Positions 48,040 to 59,699 of a stretch of 64,000 nt of DNA are shown piece by piece. Source of the stretch: Polytrichum commune (Eukaryota; Streptophyta; Polytrichopsida; Polytrichales; Polytrichaceae). Where the stretch lies: contig OX485803.1 of NCBI GenBank assembly GCA_950295325.1, positions 35,603,554 through 35,667,553 of the forward strand, written 5' to 3'. The position numbers and the translations under genes were made by a program. Position 1 is the first letter of the stretch, and the number at the start of each line of letters is the position of its first letter. Below the pieces are notes generated by a model. The model was given only the letters and a program-made list of their open reading frames with translations, was not told where the DNA came from and searched no databases.

Positions 48040-48190
48040 TTCGGATGGTGCACTGCACTTGTAGAAGAGGTCCTCACCTGTGCCCATGCTCCCCAACATT
48101 ACCAAGAAATAAGTTAGTAGAGCGTACATCAAGTGTAGGCGGACCTTCTTACTTGTTATCGATGTCAACAAGACAATACTACCTCCTTGG
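48040..48190 (+). repeat. Four-copy dispersed repeat, copy 4 (diverged)
   Basis: Contains CCTCACCTGTGCCCATGC, AAGTTAGTAGAGCGTACATCAAG and TTGTTATCGATGTCA in the same order and spacing as copies 1-3, with more substitutions. Confidence 0.5.
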
Positions 48191-49617
48191 AAATAAGTAT
48201 AATTCAACATATTCTCCATATTTGCTTTAGAATATATAGAAAATATAAAGTATATCATATGATTCTTGATTTCAAGATTTTGAATGAGAAGCTGATAGTC
48301 CTGAGTAGACAACATTTTCGGGTGTAAACTGTGTAGATTTATCCACTATGGGATTAACACCTTGAAGTCTTCTTGTGATGCACCATTCTTGGTCATCCTG
48401 TTGCTACTACAGGAACTTGGACAGAGTGAATTGTTATATTGGATAAGAACTCCTCTGCTCCGTAATCTGGTTGTATCTATACTGCTTTAACTATTTCAGA
48501 GAGGCAATCTATATTGAGACGGACTTCTGTATCAGATTTGTAGGTGTGTAAGTTTCGCTCCGTCTATGGCATGTGTATGCAGAGGCCGACTCGAGTAGAG
48601 CTCTCAAGTCTAACACTCGCACGAAGCTAACTCACAGTGTCTCGGGTAAGTCTGTCAGAGGTGTTTTCTGAGCCACAACTTTAACCCTTTATATTATTCA
48701 TTTTTTCTTTTCTTCTTGGGCAGCCCGTCGAATTTTTTCCGGAGCCCATTCTAGAAGGTGTCAAGATGTAGAGAGAGAGAGAGAGAGAGAGAGTTCACAC
48801 TGATCATAGCCATAAGCATGTATGTGAACCCGAAATGGGTTTATTGAGCAAGGGCCACAAAGAACTTGACAATGTTAAAGTGTAAATTAATTGTAGAGCA
48901 TTGTAAAAGCAAATCTTAGTCAAATGCATGGTGTGCAATGCGGAAAAATTAAAGATGACTATCCCATTTGTCAAATGCATTCTACAATCAGATGAGCAAG
49001 TTCATAAACATTGTTTGACAAAGTGTGAAGTTACAACCTAGACAACCAAAGAGCCCCAAGGTGTAGCGGTCATCCATTTACTTGAGTTTGTTATCTATGA
49101 TAAGTCAAAATTTGAAAACTTGGATAATATCATGCCTCCACAAATGAATATTACAATGAAGTTTGATGATCCTTTTGCTATTGGATGAGTGATTAGTTAT
49201 GATATGTGGCAAAATCTTTAGCACAACAAACACAATGCAATTGAAATGCAACACGATTTACAAACACACAAGACACCACATAGACTATTGTACGTGCACA
49301 GAATTGAGGACAACTTGAATGTAAATATCACTCGTAGATGTGTACATAAAGGTGTGGCCAAAAGATGTGTGAACGTCTTGATAAACATGTGGTAACTATA
49401 AGTTGCCATAAAATCAACACCAATTGTGATGGGCAAAATTTCGTGACACCTACTTGTAGGAGGGTGAATATGCAAACGAACTTTGTACATCCATGTGGCT
49501 TCTCTTATCTTCCAAGTTGATCATTAATTTAGGGTCAAAGATTTCAATTTAGTCTAGTGGGATTTGATTGAAATGAATAAACAATAAACTTAGGAGGGGG
49601 AGGCTTTTGCCGCATCC
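48191..49617. other. No gene recognised
   Basis: Non-coding; contains a (GA)n microsatellite at about 48773-48793. Confidence 0.5.
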
Positions 49618-50340
49618 CCTGGTAGGTATTGAGAACCAAAATTCAATTGTGACCTACAAATTTAACCTTGCAATACAATTACCAATACCATAAGGCACGC
49701 AAGTATGTGAAATATGTTAATGTAAAAACCTAATCTTATGGTAAGTTGCGATGTGTAACTGATATGGTTATCCCAATGTTAGGTTTTTGCATCCCCATGG
49801 TAGGTGTTGAGAACCAAAACTCAATTATGACCTGCAAATTTAGCCTTGTAATACAATTACCAATACCACAAGCCACGCAAGTATGTGAAATATGTCAATG
49901 TAAAAACCTTACCCTATGGTAAGTTGCAACATGTTATTGATATGGTTATTCTAGTGTCAAGTTTTTGCATCCCCCTAATAGGTGTTGAGAACCAAAACTC
50001 AATTGTGACCTGCAAATTTAGCCTTGTAATATAATTACCAATACCGTAAGGTATGCACGTATGTGCAATATGTTAATGTAAAAACCTAACCCAATGGTAA
50101 CTTGCGATGTGTAATTGTTATGGTTATCCTAGTGTTAGGTTTTTCTCACCCCCCTGGTAGGTATTGAGAACCAAAATTCAATTGTGACCTACAAATTTCA
50201 CCATGCAATAAAATTACCAATACCACAAGGCATGGAAGTATGTAAAACATGTTAATGTAAAAACCTAACATTGGGATAACTATGGTAAGTCAGGATGCGT
50301 CACTAATATGGTTATCCTAGTGTTAGGTTTTTAACGCACT
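49618..50340. repeat. Tandem repeat, four units of about 178 bp
   Basis: Units start near 49618, 49797, 49974 and 50152 with GGTAGGTRTTGAGAACCAAAA and end with ATGGTTATCCYARTGTTAGGTTTTT. Neighbouring units are clearly alike with scattered substitutions. No coding sequence. Confidence 0.92.
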
Positions 50341-51171
50341 AACCTCAACAACCCCTCAAGGTGTGATTACAGAGGCAATTTTCATACATAATTGTATCTC
50401 TCATCCACCCAACATGAAAACTTGAACCCCTATAGGTTGGTGACTACTTTATCTCGAATAACTCCCACAAGAATAATCTAGGGTCCTTGAAACTAAATCC
50501 AATGTCAAATCAACTATATATTATTTCAAAGTTTTTACTCCTTTGGTAAGATGACTTCACAAAAGTGCAAACTTGATTTCATGAAGGTTCCAAGTCAGTT
50601 CATGAACCTTCTGACGAATGTTACCATAGTGTTCTACAAATTTTACGAACCTTCTAAATTAACTCATGATTCTTCTATACCGACTTGACACGTGGCACAC
50701 CTAAATTTCATGATAGTGGACCTTTACCTCTAGCAACTTCATGAATCTTCCAAACCAATTTCATAAATATTTTCGCACTATGTGGTTTTCGTATTCTCAA
50801 CTTCTCGCCTCCTTGTTTCGTATTTTTTGCCTTTTTGTTGTTCATTGGTTCCTCTTTGTTTTGTGTTTACCTTGAAGCCTCTAGCCTTGACATTGATCTT
50901 TCTTTGGTATTTCATTGCAATACCTCAAAGCCAAAAGCAAGCAATGTTGGTTCTTCTATGGTCTTTGAGTATTGTACAGTGAAGCAAACAACACAAACTA
51001 AGTTTACTTGGAGTACGCAATCTTGTGGATTCAAGAGTGCGGTGTCCAAGTGTGCAACATTTGGTTGTTGTAACATCTGATTGTTGGTAAGAGCCTCCAA
51101 GCATTGTCTTTGTACTAGGTTTGACACCATAATTGATTTGGTAGCAATTCATACAATGGTAGAGCTAGTTG
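50341..51171. other. No gene recognised
   Basis: Non-coding AT-rich sequence up to the SINE; short open frames at 50782-51080 carry no recognisable motif. Confidence 0.45.
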
Positions 51172-51182
51172 TGGGAGTGATT

Positions 51183-51537
51183 AGGCACCACGGGCCTTGG
51201 CTTGGTGGTTAGGGCTCATGGCCCCCAATGAGGAGGTTGTGGGTTCTATTCCCCCTGCCGGCGTGGTGCTCACCACCTTAGTCCACCCAACTATGGTGGG
51301 GGGTCCTTGGACCTTGTTGTATGGGTACCTCAAAGCCCTTTGGGGGGATACCATGTCCGGTATCTTCAAGGCACTAGTGGCTAGCTAGGAACTTGTGTAG
51401 TGTCCATCCTCGAAAGGGGAGAGTAGTATTTGTCCCAATGTCCCCATGTCCAGTGGGCATCGGGTCATTGGCATTACGAACGGACACTTTATTCACGCCA
51501 GCCCCTTGCTTGAAAGGGGTTGGAGTTTCTATCTATC
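51183..51537 (+). mobile_element. tRNA-derived SINE, complete copy
   Basis: A perfect 11-bp direct repeat TGGGAGTGATT flanks it (51172-51182 and 51538-51548), proving retroposition boundaries. The head has an A-box-like TGGCTTGGTGG (51198-51208) and a B-box-like GGTTCTATTCC (51242-51252) 34 bases later, normal Pol III promoter spacing. The 3' end is TTTCTATCTATC, not a poly(A). 355 bp. The 3' 140 bases recur without the head at 2169-2300 and 52171-52296. Confidence 0.9.
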
Positions 51538-51548
51538 TGGGAGTGATT

Positions 51549-52158
51549 GTGAGAATCACATGATGTACCATTCTTTGTGAAATAAAGGTATTCAATTCAT
51601 AAAATTGATTTTGTGAAGTTATGAATATGGATACCAATCATGAAATTGTTCACAACGTGTAGTGAAATTGATCGTCTATATAGTGAGCTTGGTTCGATTC
51701 CAATGAAATTTGACTAGAAAACACATGGGACAATACATGGTCCCATATAATATATTGACCTAAAATATTTTTGGGCCCAATAGACTCTTATAGAATATAT
51801 CTCTAGAATATTATTTTCATCAAGTTTTGTGGATGTTTTACAAAAGATGTATTGATGATATTCTCCTTCAAAAATACCGATGTTCCATGTGTTGTATACC
51901 CCCCCCCCCTTCACCCATATATATACCAAGGTCGAGTTGCAAATGAATTGGCCACCGCCCAACCTATAGGGGTTTGTTCATTGAAGCCCCTTATTTATTA
52001 TCCATGATGAATGAATTAATGTAGGCACTATGAAGCTCCAATCGTCATCTCAATTGTGATGCTACACCATTTATCCCATTTAGTGCGTGCTATTATTCGG
52101 GGTTACGCAATGTTATAACTATTCAATGAGAATGTCATATTTTACCAAGCAAAGTCAT
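51549..52158. other. No gene recognised
   Basis: Non-coding; a C run at about 51899-51909. Confidence 0.5.
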
Positions 52159-52170
52159 TTATGTTTTATA

Positions 52171-52296
52171 GAGAGAGAAGAAACTTCGATCCCTATAAGG
52201 GACCGACGTGAATGAAGTGTCTGTTCGTTCCACCCCTAGACCTATGTCCGCAGGACAGAGGAGTAGAAGTAAGGAACTACTTCCCCCTTTCGAGGG
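52171..52296 (-). mobile_element. SINE copy, head-less, minus strand
   Basis: The minus strand reads AACCCTCGAAAGGGGGAAG to TTTCTTCTCTCTC, aligning with the tail of the SINE at 51183-51537. A 12-bp direct repeat TTATGTTTTATA flanks it (52159-52170, 52297-52308), so it inserted as this 126-bp form. Confidence 0.8.
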
Positions 52297-52308
52297 TTAT
52301 GTTTTATA

Positions 52309-53099
52309 ATGTCCAAACAACCTTTCGAACTTTCATTGATGAAAATCAAACTTCTAAGTAAGATGTTATTGCATTGCGTAATTCCAAAAAGTAACTGACA
52401 CTAAATAGGATAATTAGTGTAGTAGACTCTGAGGGGTGTGAAGCTAAAATCTAGCATTATAAAAATGACATAAGGAAGTTTGAGGTTATGAATGGTTCAC
52501 AAAAGCCCCAACATTATCACTGAAGTGAGTGAGAAAGAAATTAATGCATAACCAATATTTCCTTGTGCGCTCCACACATTTAGGGCTTGTTTACATCAAC
52601 GACCACAAGGTTGTTCCATGTCATATGGCTTTTATTCCCATGGTCACAATTCCATGGTCATATATATGAAAAATGCTATTTGAAGGCCTCTAAACCCCTC
52701 ACTAGGTGGAAACCAAATGTAGACCAAGAGGATTGACTATGCACCAAAAAACGAACGTTCTTATTTTTTGATTTATGCCCAAAAAGGCAAATCTTGACTC
52801 TCCATCTCTTTCTCTCTATAATTTGTTTTTACTTTAATCTGAATGAATTTATCGGGTATCAAAATATCAACCCAAGGGAATTATCTTAAGGTATGATAAA
52901 AGTTACCTAACACATATCCACCGTAGATGTGACGCTACACATCTAAGGTGTTGGTTCATTACCTAATCTTATATTAAGTGTAGAGAAACGTGAGCACCTT
53001 CTTTCGAAGGTTAAGCCGCAAGTGGGTGCTTACCCTAAGTAAAATAAATTAGGATTAGTTTAAGGGGTGCGGACTAGTGAGTGGGTGGTGTATTTAACA
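52309..53099. other. No gene recognised
   Basis: Non-coding sequence. Confidence 0.5.
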
Positions 53100-53340
53100 T
53101 GCCACAAGCTTTGGTTGCACAAGGTCCAAATGGCTAAGGAACATATAGAATACTCATAAATGGGATGTGTATTCTTTGATGCAAAGTAAATGATAACACC
53201 ATGCTTGATTGTGTGACATAGATAATAATTGGGCTTTGTTGTTATTCACCTCGTGTACGCTACTAACCCTCTATGTGGATTTGGTTGGTGGTATGGGCAC
53301 AAGTGAGGCACACCATTCACAAACTTGGCGGTACTCTTAA
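53100..53340 (-). repeat. Four-copy dispersed repeat, copy 3 (inverted)
   Basis: On the minus strand it has GCCTCACTTGTGCCCATACC, ACCAACCAAATCC, GTACACGAGGTGAATAAC and TTATCTATGTCACACAAT, closely matching copy 1 through to TGTTCCTTAGCCATTTG. Confidence 0.75.
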
Positions 53341-53753
53341 ACTTTATATCTCATTTTCATGTGCAAATAATGTGTATTTTGCTTAGATATTCTACAAGAA
53401 AGTTTAGAATACAAAGTGTTTCTGATTTGAGCAAAGACCTTCGAGGCTCGTTTGAATAGCTATCATATACTTCTTTGTTTTTTACTAGATGAGAGATGGA
53501 TATGTGGTATGACATGATACATGAGTATACCTATAGCAAAAACCCTATTAGTGTAATAAGTAAAAGGTCTAGTTATTACTTTGAGATGTCCTCCGAGTTG
53601 TGAATAGTGTTGGTAATGGTAACAAATGTTTCTCCATGAGGGATGGTTCCACCCGCCCTCCCGGGGTTTGAGGGAAACATAGATATGTGGAAGAAATGGT
53701 TTGGCCTCTATACAAGGGGATGTATTCAAACATGACTAAGCTTAAATGTAAGC

Positions 53754-53784
<31 letters not shown>

Positions 53785-54047
53785 ACACACGCACACACCA
53801 TTTCTAGATCATGGTCCTCTCACTTTTGCAATGAGAGAACCTCTTTTGCCTCTCTCATTGCAAAACCCGCTGGACCATGGTAATGGATAATGTAAGCATG
53901 AAAACATGCCTTTTGGGAACCTCAAGTTCTACAATCACTCTTACAAATTTTCCTTGATGTAAATTGAAGTGGTCCTTGAATGAATTCAACAACCAAACAC
54001 ATATTTTAGAGAGTAGCGATGACTTCATGGTCCATTATGTAAACATC
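53341..54047. other. No gene recognised; (CT)n microsatellite
   Basis: Contains a (CT)n tract at 53757-53783. No coding motif. Confidence 0.5.
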
Positions 54048-54959
54048 CAACTACACTAAATATGATATTTAGTGTCATATGGTATTTTATGTCACTATGG
54101 TAATTTTTCAAACGGCATTTCTTATGAATAAGTGAACAAATGTTGTCATGGATAACGGATGAGTTCATCCATTGGCCAAAACCCTACATTTTGTTGTCAA
54201 CATCTTGTGATGAAATATTGTCATGGACAATTGAGTTTTGAATGAAAATTTGCTTGGTAAGTGACCGTGATTGCAACACTGTAAATTTATAATCCCCCCC
54301 GAAAAAAACAAAAATAAACAAAAAAACAAGGAATGACAAATTAATGTTGGGGTTTAAGATTTGATGTTGGTGACACTATACCGCAGTTTACAATCAGTAT
54401 TGAGCAAGACAATAGGCATTGGTGACACTAAGGGCCAATTCACACACGAGACTGAGAACCCATGACCATTACACTTCAAGCACACTCATTGGTGGAAAAG
54501 GCGGAGCCGGTCCAAGTTTGCTTCACACTACGCTCGAGGGACCAATGGAGTATGTGAATGCACGATGGATGTAAAGTCTACATGTGTTCATACATGGCAT
54601 CAAATGAAACATGTTTCTTGGTCACTTGGATTATTTTCAAAACCCACCTCTTGGAGTTAGACCTAACACAAAATTAGGAGACCGTGACACTACGAACGCT
54701 CACAACCGTTGATTCATTTTATCTTATCATGTGGGAGGACCCGCATGAATAGAAATTCATTGAAATAACATTTGGTTGGGGCCATGGTCACATATGACTT
54801 CACACTACACTTGAGAGTCCGTGACCACACTACAACATGATTTTGGAAGTGCCTTGGAACGGCCTTTGGGACACTTTCTTTTGGGCTCTCACAATTTCAT
54901 GGTCACGGCTCTTGGCTCGTGTGTATAAGTGGCCTTAAATATCATATTAAGTGCAGTTG
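54048..54959. mobile_element. MITE family 1, copy interrupted by a Tourist-type MITE
   Basis: Ends CAACTACACTAAATATGATA and, inverted, CAACTGCACTTAATATGATA. The interior matches the 38484-38866 copy inverted. Removing 54432-54935 plus one TAA restores a continuous right terminus. Confidence 0.7.
54432..54935. mobile_element. Harbinger/Tourist-like MITE nested in MITE 1
   Basis: Inverted termini GGGCCAATTCACACACGAG and AGGCCACTTATACACACGAG, flanked by TAA on both sides (54429-54431, 54936-54938). 504 bp, non-coding. Confidence 0.7.
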
Positions 54960-55230
54960 CTGAATTCACTCCATGCATTTTATGTCGATTGGCCGGTGCC
55001 TAGCCCCCCACTTTTCCAGTGAAAAAAATAGGTCCTACTGCCAGATATCTGTGGACATAAAAGAAGCACAATAGACGCTAGTGTGATATTTAGTTGAGTG
55101 CAGAGAGTGACTTAATTATGTCTCAAAAAGTGATGGAGTGGGAAGATAACTTTTTAGTGGAGTTTTTAACTTCCTTATGGTTACTTTTGTACGTCTTCAT
55201 TCGCTCACAAACGTGCACCAAATTGTCTTA

Positions 55231-55420
55231 TTAGTGTGGGTTACCATTTGGAGTTAAGCATTGCTATAACATTTTACCGAGTGCATGATTTATTATGCAA
55301 GTTACATACATAGTTACTAACTTATGTATGTCAAAGAGCATGATGTAACTTACTTGGTAAAAAGGATAACATCGGTAAAAATTTATAGCAACACATAATC
55401 CAAGTGGTAACCCACATTAA
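55231..55420. mobile_element. Fold-back MITE family 2, copy 1
   Basis: Termini TTAGTGTGGGTTACC and, inverted, TTAATGTGGGTTACC, and much of the 190-bp element folds back on itself. Second copy at 59478-59667. Confidence 0.75.
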
Positions 55421-58400
55421 TAGGATGATTCAGTGTACAAAGTTGTGCATATCTTTTAAAAACTTAAGGTAGATGTTGTGCCTTCTGCTATGAACGGGGA
55501 GATTCGATTGCTAGTTATAAATGAGCCGGTTGAGTTTGAGAAATAACCGGTTGAAGGTCAAGACTTCATGAAATTTACCCATTGGTATAGAGGAATCCAT
55601 GGAGTATGCCTCGAAATTAATAAAGAATAACTAAATGATCACAACATGTAACCAAATGGACTTGGAAACACTAGAATTTGGACCGGTTGTGCCCAAAAAC
55701 CATCCATGGACATTGGTCTTCTAGATGGATGTTTTTTCTCTCTACACCCGCTTTTCATAAGATATAATACATACAATCAATGCAAGATGATTAGCAAATC
55801 TACACCACTCACATGCAAATGATCAAATTAATGTAGTGTTCACTTTAGGCACGTCCACCTTATGTTAGTTATTTTCTAAGGCATTGTGTGCCTATTTGTC
55901 GGCATATCCAACTCCACATGCATTTTTGGCCATTGGACGAGCGAGTTAAATTCCCAACATTTACGAACAAGGAAGAACGTCAATGAAAATGTTGCAATTG
56001 GAGTCCATGTGTTTTTGGGATCGCTAATTAAAGTGCATATTTTGCAATTTGTAAGATGGTTATGAAGGAGGATACATCCCATGTTCACATATGTTTTCCA
56101 TTAAAAAGAATTTGATACATCTTTTACGCTCACAACGGAAAGATATATGCACACCCTCTTCAACTTGTGTCACTTCCATCCTAAAGCATTGTGTGCCTAT
56201 TGTGGGCATCTGCAACTCCATGTACCTCTCTGGGTGTTGGATCAATGAGTCATAGACATCATAATACCAACATTTATGAGCAAAGATTAATGTTGTTAAA
56301 AAAATATACAATTGAAGTTTGTCTATTCATATAATCCCGATCAAAGTGCGTAATTCACAATTCAGAAAGTGGTCGTGCAGAGGGAGCCATTTCAAAGTTT
56401 ACATGTGTTTAGAATGACATTGTGTAAGAGATTAGGTGTTGGGTACCAAGCTCTCCATGGTTGGGCTAGGTGAGCCCACCCGTTTGGACTTGGACAACAT
56501 GACTAAATCTCGGTAGGAACTTAAAAGAATTCAAGCCGAAGTCGAACATTTGGAGTAATTTCTTCCCAACTTCTAGATCGAACCCCCGAGGAGTTTGTTT
56601 ATGACATATTGAAGCATCAAGTCTATTGTACTTTGAAAGATAGCACTGCATCCCCACTTCCAAGCCCAAGAGTCATAAAGGCTCCCCCAAATGTTCGTCA
56701 TAAATGAGGAATTTCCAAAAGTTTGGTAAGCTCATAGAAACAATTTATAAGCCATACAAAGAAATTGTTGGGGTTTTGTGTGTGAAGGCCAAAGTCCTAA
56801 GTACGGGTCTCCATTCATGATTGTAAGACAAAGTCCCAATTTATTTTTCATGAAGTTATTATTGTCATCCACATCTTGTAATTGATGGAGGTATAAATCT
56901 TCAAAGCCTACGTTGGTCACACAAAACCCCACTTGTCATGTGTGCAAGAACTTTTAAAAGTCTATTGTAGTAAACATAGATGAGTGATAGTCAATAAGAA
57001 GGTCTTGAGAAGAGCTAAACCGTTTATGGCATTTAATGTCACTTACTATTTGGAATTACACAATGCAACAACTTCTTATTCTAGAGTCTATTTTTTACTA
57101 GCCAAGATTGAATAGGTTGCTTAGACATTATAGAACATAGACGATCGTGCTCAGTAACATATCACACTCTCAATAAATATTTTAGGTTTGCACAACAACA
57201 AATGATAGGTGACACTAAATACTATTAACAATGTAGTAGTATATATTCTTCATTTGAATGAGAATTAAAGCAAGGAACAAATGTCACATGACTCGACAAA
57301 TCATTCCTTTAGTTAATCATCATAACATCGTCCAAAAGTTTTGTAGATCATAATCGAGATACTTGTATAAACCACATTGATAGGAGCAAGTACTCTTAAA
57401 ATGACTAGCTCACTCAATGAAACCACCTCGAATCCCAATATTAAACTCTGCAAATGCCTGACGATGAAACATTGGGATTTGACTAGCATCATTTGAATAT
57501 AAGGATTACATTAGATGATAATCATGTTCAAGACTTTGGTGTCAAGATGCTAATTTTTGGAGATAACACATGGGAATTTGGAGAGTTCCAACTAATAGAA
57601 AAAAACAACACGTGGCAATATGCTCAGATATTGAATTGACTTGTGCCAAGCCTGCTCATCATCTAAGGTATCTCCACTTTGGCCACGGTTTTGTGACATG
57701 CATATTAACTTACCAGTGTCCAAATATGGTAACTCAACGAGTTGTTGTATAACTAGAGGATTCATTTGCTTTGACCTTGGGAATAGCATCCCATAACTCA
57801 AATGAACCTATCTTGTGACAACTCAATATGAGCGAATGAATCACAACATATAGGAGACGTGTGTTTTAATTAAATCATTACACGCACAATGGATGAGTTT
57901 ACATTCATGCCACAAATGCATAGCCCCTCCACTATTCACTATGTACATGGTCACATGTGCAAGCTAAGGTTTCGGGTTACGTAAAGGATGGTAAAACCAA
58001 AAGCCCATCCAAATCAATCAACATAAAATCATGCACAATAAGTACATATCCATTTTAAGAGTGTTCACCACCTTAACATCGAACTCGTGTGTTGATTTTG
58101 AGTCATTCACCAATAAACCTTTGAAACCTTGTATCTTTTGTGCACCCAAAAAAAAAAATGACATACTTTGGTGCATTGGAACTTCCCCTATCAAATGTCA
58201 ACAATAAATATTTCAAATAATGAAGTGGTGGTTTTAGCACTATTTCCCTAAAGTGCCTTACAAGTCCCAACCCCAATGTAGGGTCCCAAGATTTTGTGAC
58301 AAACATTTTGATATGATAGACAATGTCAAGGTGCCAATGCTTTATTATATCACTTTTAAGAATAGTGAATTGTTGGGTTCGAGCCCATGTTGTGATACTC

Positions 58401-59477
58401 AATAATTCTCAAGTCCCTAGGCTTGTTGCCCAACCAATGTCACACAGACATACATGTCATTTTGGGCATTTTTCCAATACGGATCAACTCCATGTGAATT
58501 GGCATGGAGTGCTAAGTACCATGATTACAACGTTATTGTGTGTAGATCTATAGTGTGGTTTGTCATGGGCACTTCTACATGGATGACTCGTAATATCAAA
58601 CATCATCACCCAAAATAGTGTGGCCCAGATTATTAAACATCATTATAATTAATACTTCGACCAACACCATTAAACATCCTCAACTCCCCAACATGACTAT
58701 CCTTGTGATGTGATTTTGACACACATAATCTATATTTGTGAACATAATAAATCCTATAAGCCCTAGTTGTAAGCCCTAATTTTGATTTTAGAACCCACAA
58801 TTTATTGACCTTATATAGAGTGAACGTGTGAGACATATAATGACTATACTCCCCTCTCAAATAATGTTAGTACTTGACTTAACTTATTCCCTTTTTTGTT
58901 AGTGTTTGGTGGACTATGTGTGAACATGCTCTTATAAACTCACAATATGTGCTCAAAATAAGCTAACTAGTGTAAGTAGTGGGGATGAAAACACTTTATC
59001 GATGGAAACGAAAAACCTTGACATGTCTCTGTGCTCTTTTCCAAAGTCTCATTGCTAAGGAACATCACAAAACGGTAGTTATGGCTCGATTTCCACTTTC
59101 AATGGTTAAATCATCCCCCGGTTTTCAGCCAACCACGGCAACGTAAACGGTTGACACCAACTGTGGAATAGGTGGACAACTTACTTGCCACTCATGCGAC
59201 TCGTCATCCATTCTCTTGTCGTTGTTTAACTACTCCATTGCTTAACAGGGCAGACCCCACTCACTCTCCGGGAAGATTTTAGGGCGTAATCAATCGAGAC
59301 CATAGCCTTTCCAAGTCCAACTCATTACATGTTGACATCTTTTGGTTTTTCTTTGTTAAATAGAGAGATATAATCTATAATTCCTTATAAATTGATGGGT
59401 AATTTTCTTGAAGTCTTGAACTTCAACCGGTTATCTATCAAACCCAACCGGTTCATATGTGATTACACTTTATGTCT
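55421..59477. other. No gene recognised
   Basis: Four kilobases of AT-rich, non-coding sequence. Short open frames on both strands carry no recognisable motif. A run of A at 58149-58158. Near-repeats around 55880 and 56190 (GCATTGTGTGCCTATT) suggest a degenerate two-copy repeat of about 300 bp. Confidence 0.45.
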
Positions 59478-59667
59478 AATGAGTGTGGGCTACCATTCGA
59501 AGTCACATGTTATTATAAGCTTTTTCCGACATTATCGTTTCTGTCAACTAAGTTATATCATATTCTTCAGTGTGCATACTAACTTCTTATGTTATTTGAG
59601 TAAAAAGTGATACTCTCAGTAAAATGTTATAGCGACGCGTAACTCTGAATGGTAACCCACACTAATT
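59478..59667. mobile_element. Fold-back MITE family 2, copy 2
   Basis: Termini TAATGAGTGTGGGCTACC and, inverted, TAATTAGTGTGGGTTACC, with the same internal order as 55231-55420. Confidence 0.75.
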
Positions 59668-59699
59668 AAAACAAAAGGTGAAGCAGCGTTCATTGGCCC

